NCBI RefSeq assembly: GCF_015223055.1 | Contig: NZ_JADFBX010000001.1 | Location: 124,001 to 188,000, forward strand | Length of the DNA: 64,000 nucleotides | Reading direction: 5' to 3' | From: Pedobacter sp. MC2016-24 | Lineage (GTDB): Bacteria; Bacteroidota; Bacteroidia; Sphingobacteriales; Sphingobacteriaceae | In this document: piece by piece, positions 63,140 to 64,000 of the stretch | Layout of the letters: every line of letters starts with the position of its first letter | How positions within the stretch are numbered: position 1 is the stretch's first letter | Notes under the pieces: generated by a model | The model's input: only the letters and a program-made list of their open reading frames with translations | The model's database searches: none | What the model was told of the DNA's origin: nothing | Position numbers and translations under genes: made by a program

Positions 63140-63751
63140 CTATTTTATAATAGAAGTAATATATTCATCTATTGCATTGTTAAGTACCAGTTGCATGGAA
63201 GATTCATCTAACAACATGATTTTTAACCGGCAGCGTATATTCAGCGATACCAATCCATGCATCATAGACCAAACTTGCAAAGCAGCTTGATTGGGGTCTT
63301 TAAATATCAGTAAATCGCTAGCCATACATTCTTCCAGTGTACGCAGCAAGTAACCAAAACATTCTAAGCCATTGTCATCATGCACTTCACAATCCACATT
63401 CATTGGCGCGCGGATAATAAACATCAGATCGTATAACTCAGGATTTTCCAAACCAAAAGAAACATAAGTTTTCCCCATTTGTGATAAGCGAACCAAGGGA
63501 TCTGCACTGGTTGCGTGCTCTTTAAAGGCAGATACAAGTTTTAAAAACGCTTGTCGCTGCACCTCGTACAGCAGTTCATCTTTATCTTTATAATACAAGT
63601 AGATTGTACCTGGGCTGTATTCTATGGATTCAGCGATATTTCTTATGGATGTTTTTGCATAACCGTCCTCCAAAAACATACGCATAGCGGCATCAGTGAT
63701 CAATTTCTTCATCTCTCCCTTTTCGCGTTCTTTTCTATCAGATATGCCCAT
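63140..63751 (-). CDS. TetR family repressor of the efflux operon
   Basis: 203 residues: TetR HTH (AMRMFLEDGYAKTSIRNIAESIEYSPGTIYLYYKDKDELL) and a ligand-binding helical domain (LSQMGKTYVSFGLENPELYDLMFIIRAP). It is upstream of, and co-directional with, the tolC-adaptor-RND genes. Two identical-arm operators, one before its own start and one before the efflux operon, indicate autoregulation and operon repression (inference from sequence). The inducer is unknown. Confidence 0.92.
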   Translation of the reverse strand: MGISDRKEREKGEMKKLITDAAMRMFLEDGYAKTSIRNIAESIEYSPGTIYLYYKDKDELLYEVQRQAFLKLVSAFKEHATSADPLVRLSQMGKTYVSFGLENPELYDLMFIIRAPMNVDCEVHDDNGLECFGYLLRTLEECMASDLLIFKDPNQAALQVWSMMHGLVSLNIRCRLKIMLLDESSMQLVLNNAIDEYITSIIK

Positions 63752-63774
63752 AGTTTTAATTACAAAACAAAGTT

Positions 63775-63791
63775 ACTGAACACTGTTCAGT
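63775..63791. promoter_or_regulatory. TetR operator 2, before the TetR gene
   Basis: ACTGAACACTGTTCAGT: seven-base arms identical to the site at 63107, spacer ACT instead of ATC. It is 24-40 bp upstream of the TetR start, consistent with autorepression. The remainder up to 64000 shows nothing convincing. Confidence 0.8.
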
Positions 63792-64000
63792 ATTCCAAAT
63801 AATAATGCAAGCTTGTGTATAAAACGGCTTAGAGATCAAATTCTATTCTATATCCGCATATAATACTCCTATAAATAGGTGGCTATCGAAAAAAAATAAA
63901 GCTCTAAAAAAACATCTACCGATCAATATATCAAATAGTTGTATGAGTTTTTCAACTTCAATAGGCATAAAATTGGAATTATTTTTAAAAATTTATTGCG

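Noticed and set aside
1..64000. CRISPR array, tRNA, rRNA, transposase or prophage
   Set aside because: I found no repeat-spacer pattern, tRNA-like cloverleaf, rRNA-like sequence or mobile-element protein while reading the window; the holin-like domain at 32595 is part of a chromosomal YihY fusion, not phage.

Overview
The window reads as chromosome of a member of the Bacteroidota, most likely family Sphingobacteriaceae (Pedobacter-like). This is inferred from the protein families present: DUF4136, DUF4142, DUF6265 and PA2169-type stress proteins, SPII-type exported proteins, an ImuA-ImuB-DnaE2 cassette under an S24 repressor, and start sites that mostly lack Shine-Dalgarno sequences. I saw no tRNA, rRNA, CRISPR array, transposase, integrase or phage gene. 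It looks like ordinary chromosome rich in stress, repair and catabolic functions, with a few decayed genes.

Layout. 1-4350: a gene cut by the left edge, a glycolipid-binding-type protein, an exported-protein gene that appears broken (784-1532), DoxX, a DinB-like protein and a GlxA-type AraC regulator. 4484-12352: an energy-metabolism block with phosphoglycerate mutase, a response regulator fused to a Crp/Fnr module, and a leftward operon of an L,D-transpeptidase scaffold protein without catalytic domain, acetate kinase and phosphoketolase. The operon diverges from a run of small proteins, and two identical-arm Fnr/Crp-like palindromes lie in the shared 180-bp promoter region. 12353-26300: a noncoding stretch with an 11-bp phased repeat, a PQQ sugar dehydrogenase, a rhomboid protease, a PAS histidine kinase, stress proteins, a lone CheB domain, a Nudix hydrolase, DNA ligase D, and a Crp regulator with an AhpD-like protein. 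26334-32584: an autocleavable-type S24 repressor divergent from imuA-imuB-dnaE2, with a 19-bp palindrome between them. 32595-44022: a holin-YihY fusion, a second PA2169 protein, OsmC, a DEAD-box helicase, a Cys-rich miniprotein, a thioesterase, AraC regulators and several hypotheticals, one built from 23-residue repeats. 44019-51462: a four-gene lysine-to-2-oxoglutarate operon (saccharopine/lysine dehydrogenase-like, 2-oxoadipate dioxygenase HglS-like, ALDH7, D-2-hydroxyglutarate dehydrogenase-like) with a divergent LysR gene. 51459-57434: DUF72, a beta-hydroxyacid dehydrogenase, an ankyrin protein convergent with a large KatE-type catalase, a CDGSH protein and a DUF4142 lipoprotein. 57500-63751: a TetR-controlled tolC-adaptor-RND efflux operon with two matching 17-bp operators.

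How it fits together. The phosphoketolase/acetate kinase pair would make ATP from sugar phosphates through acetyl phosphate. Its promoter architecture suggests control by a Crp/Fnr-family protein, and the fused regulator next door is the obvious candidate. The SOS-like mutasome and LigD supply mutagenic synthesis and end joining. Catalase, OsmC, AhpD-like, PA2169, YtxH and DUF4142 proteins form a scattered oxidative and general stress repertoire. All functional statements rest on reading motifs by eye; no database search was run.
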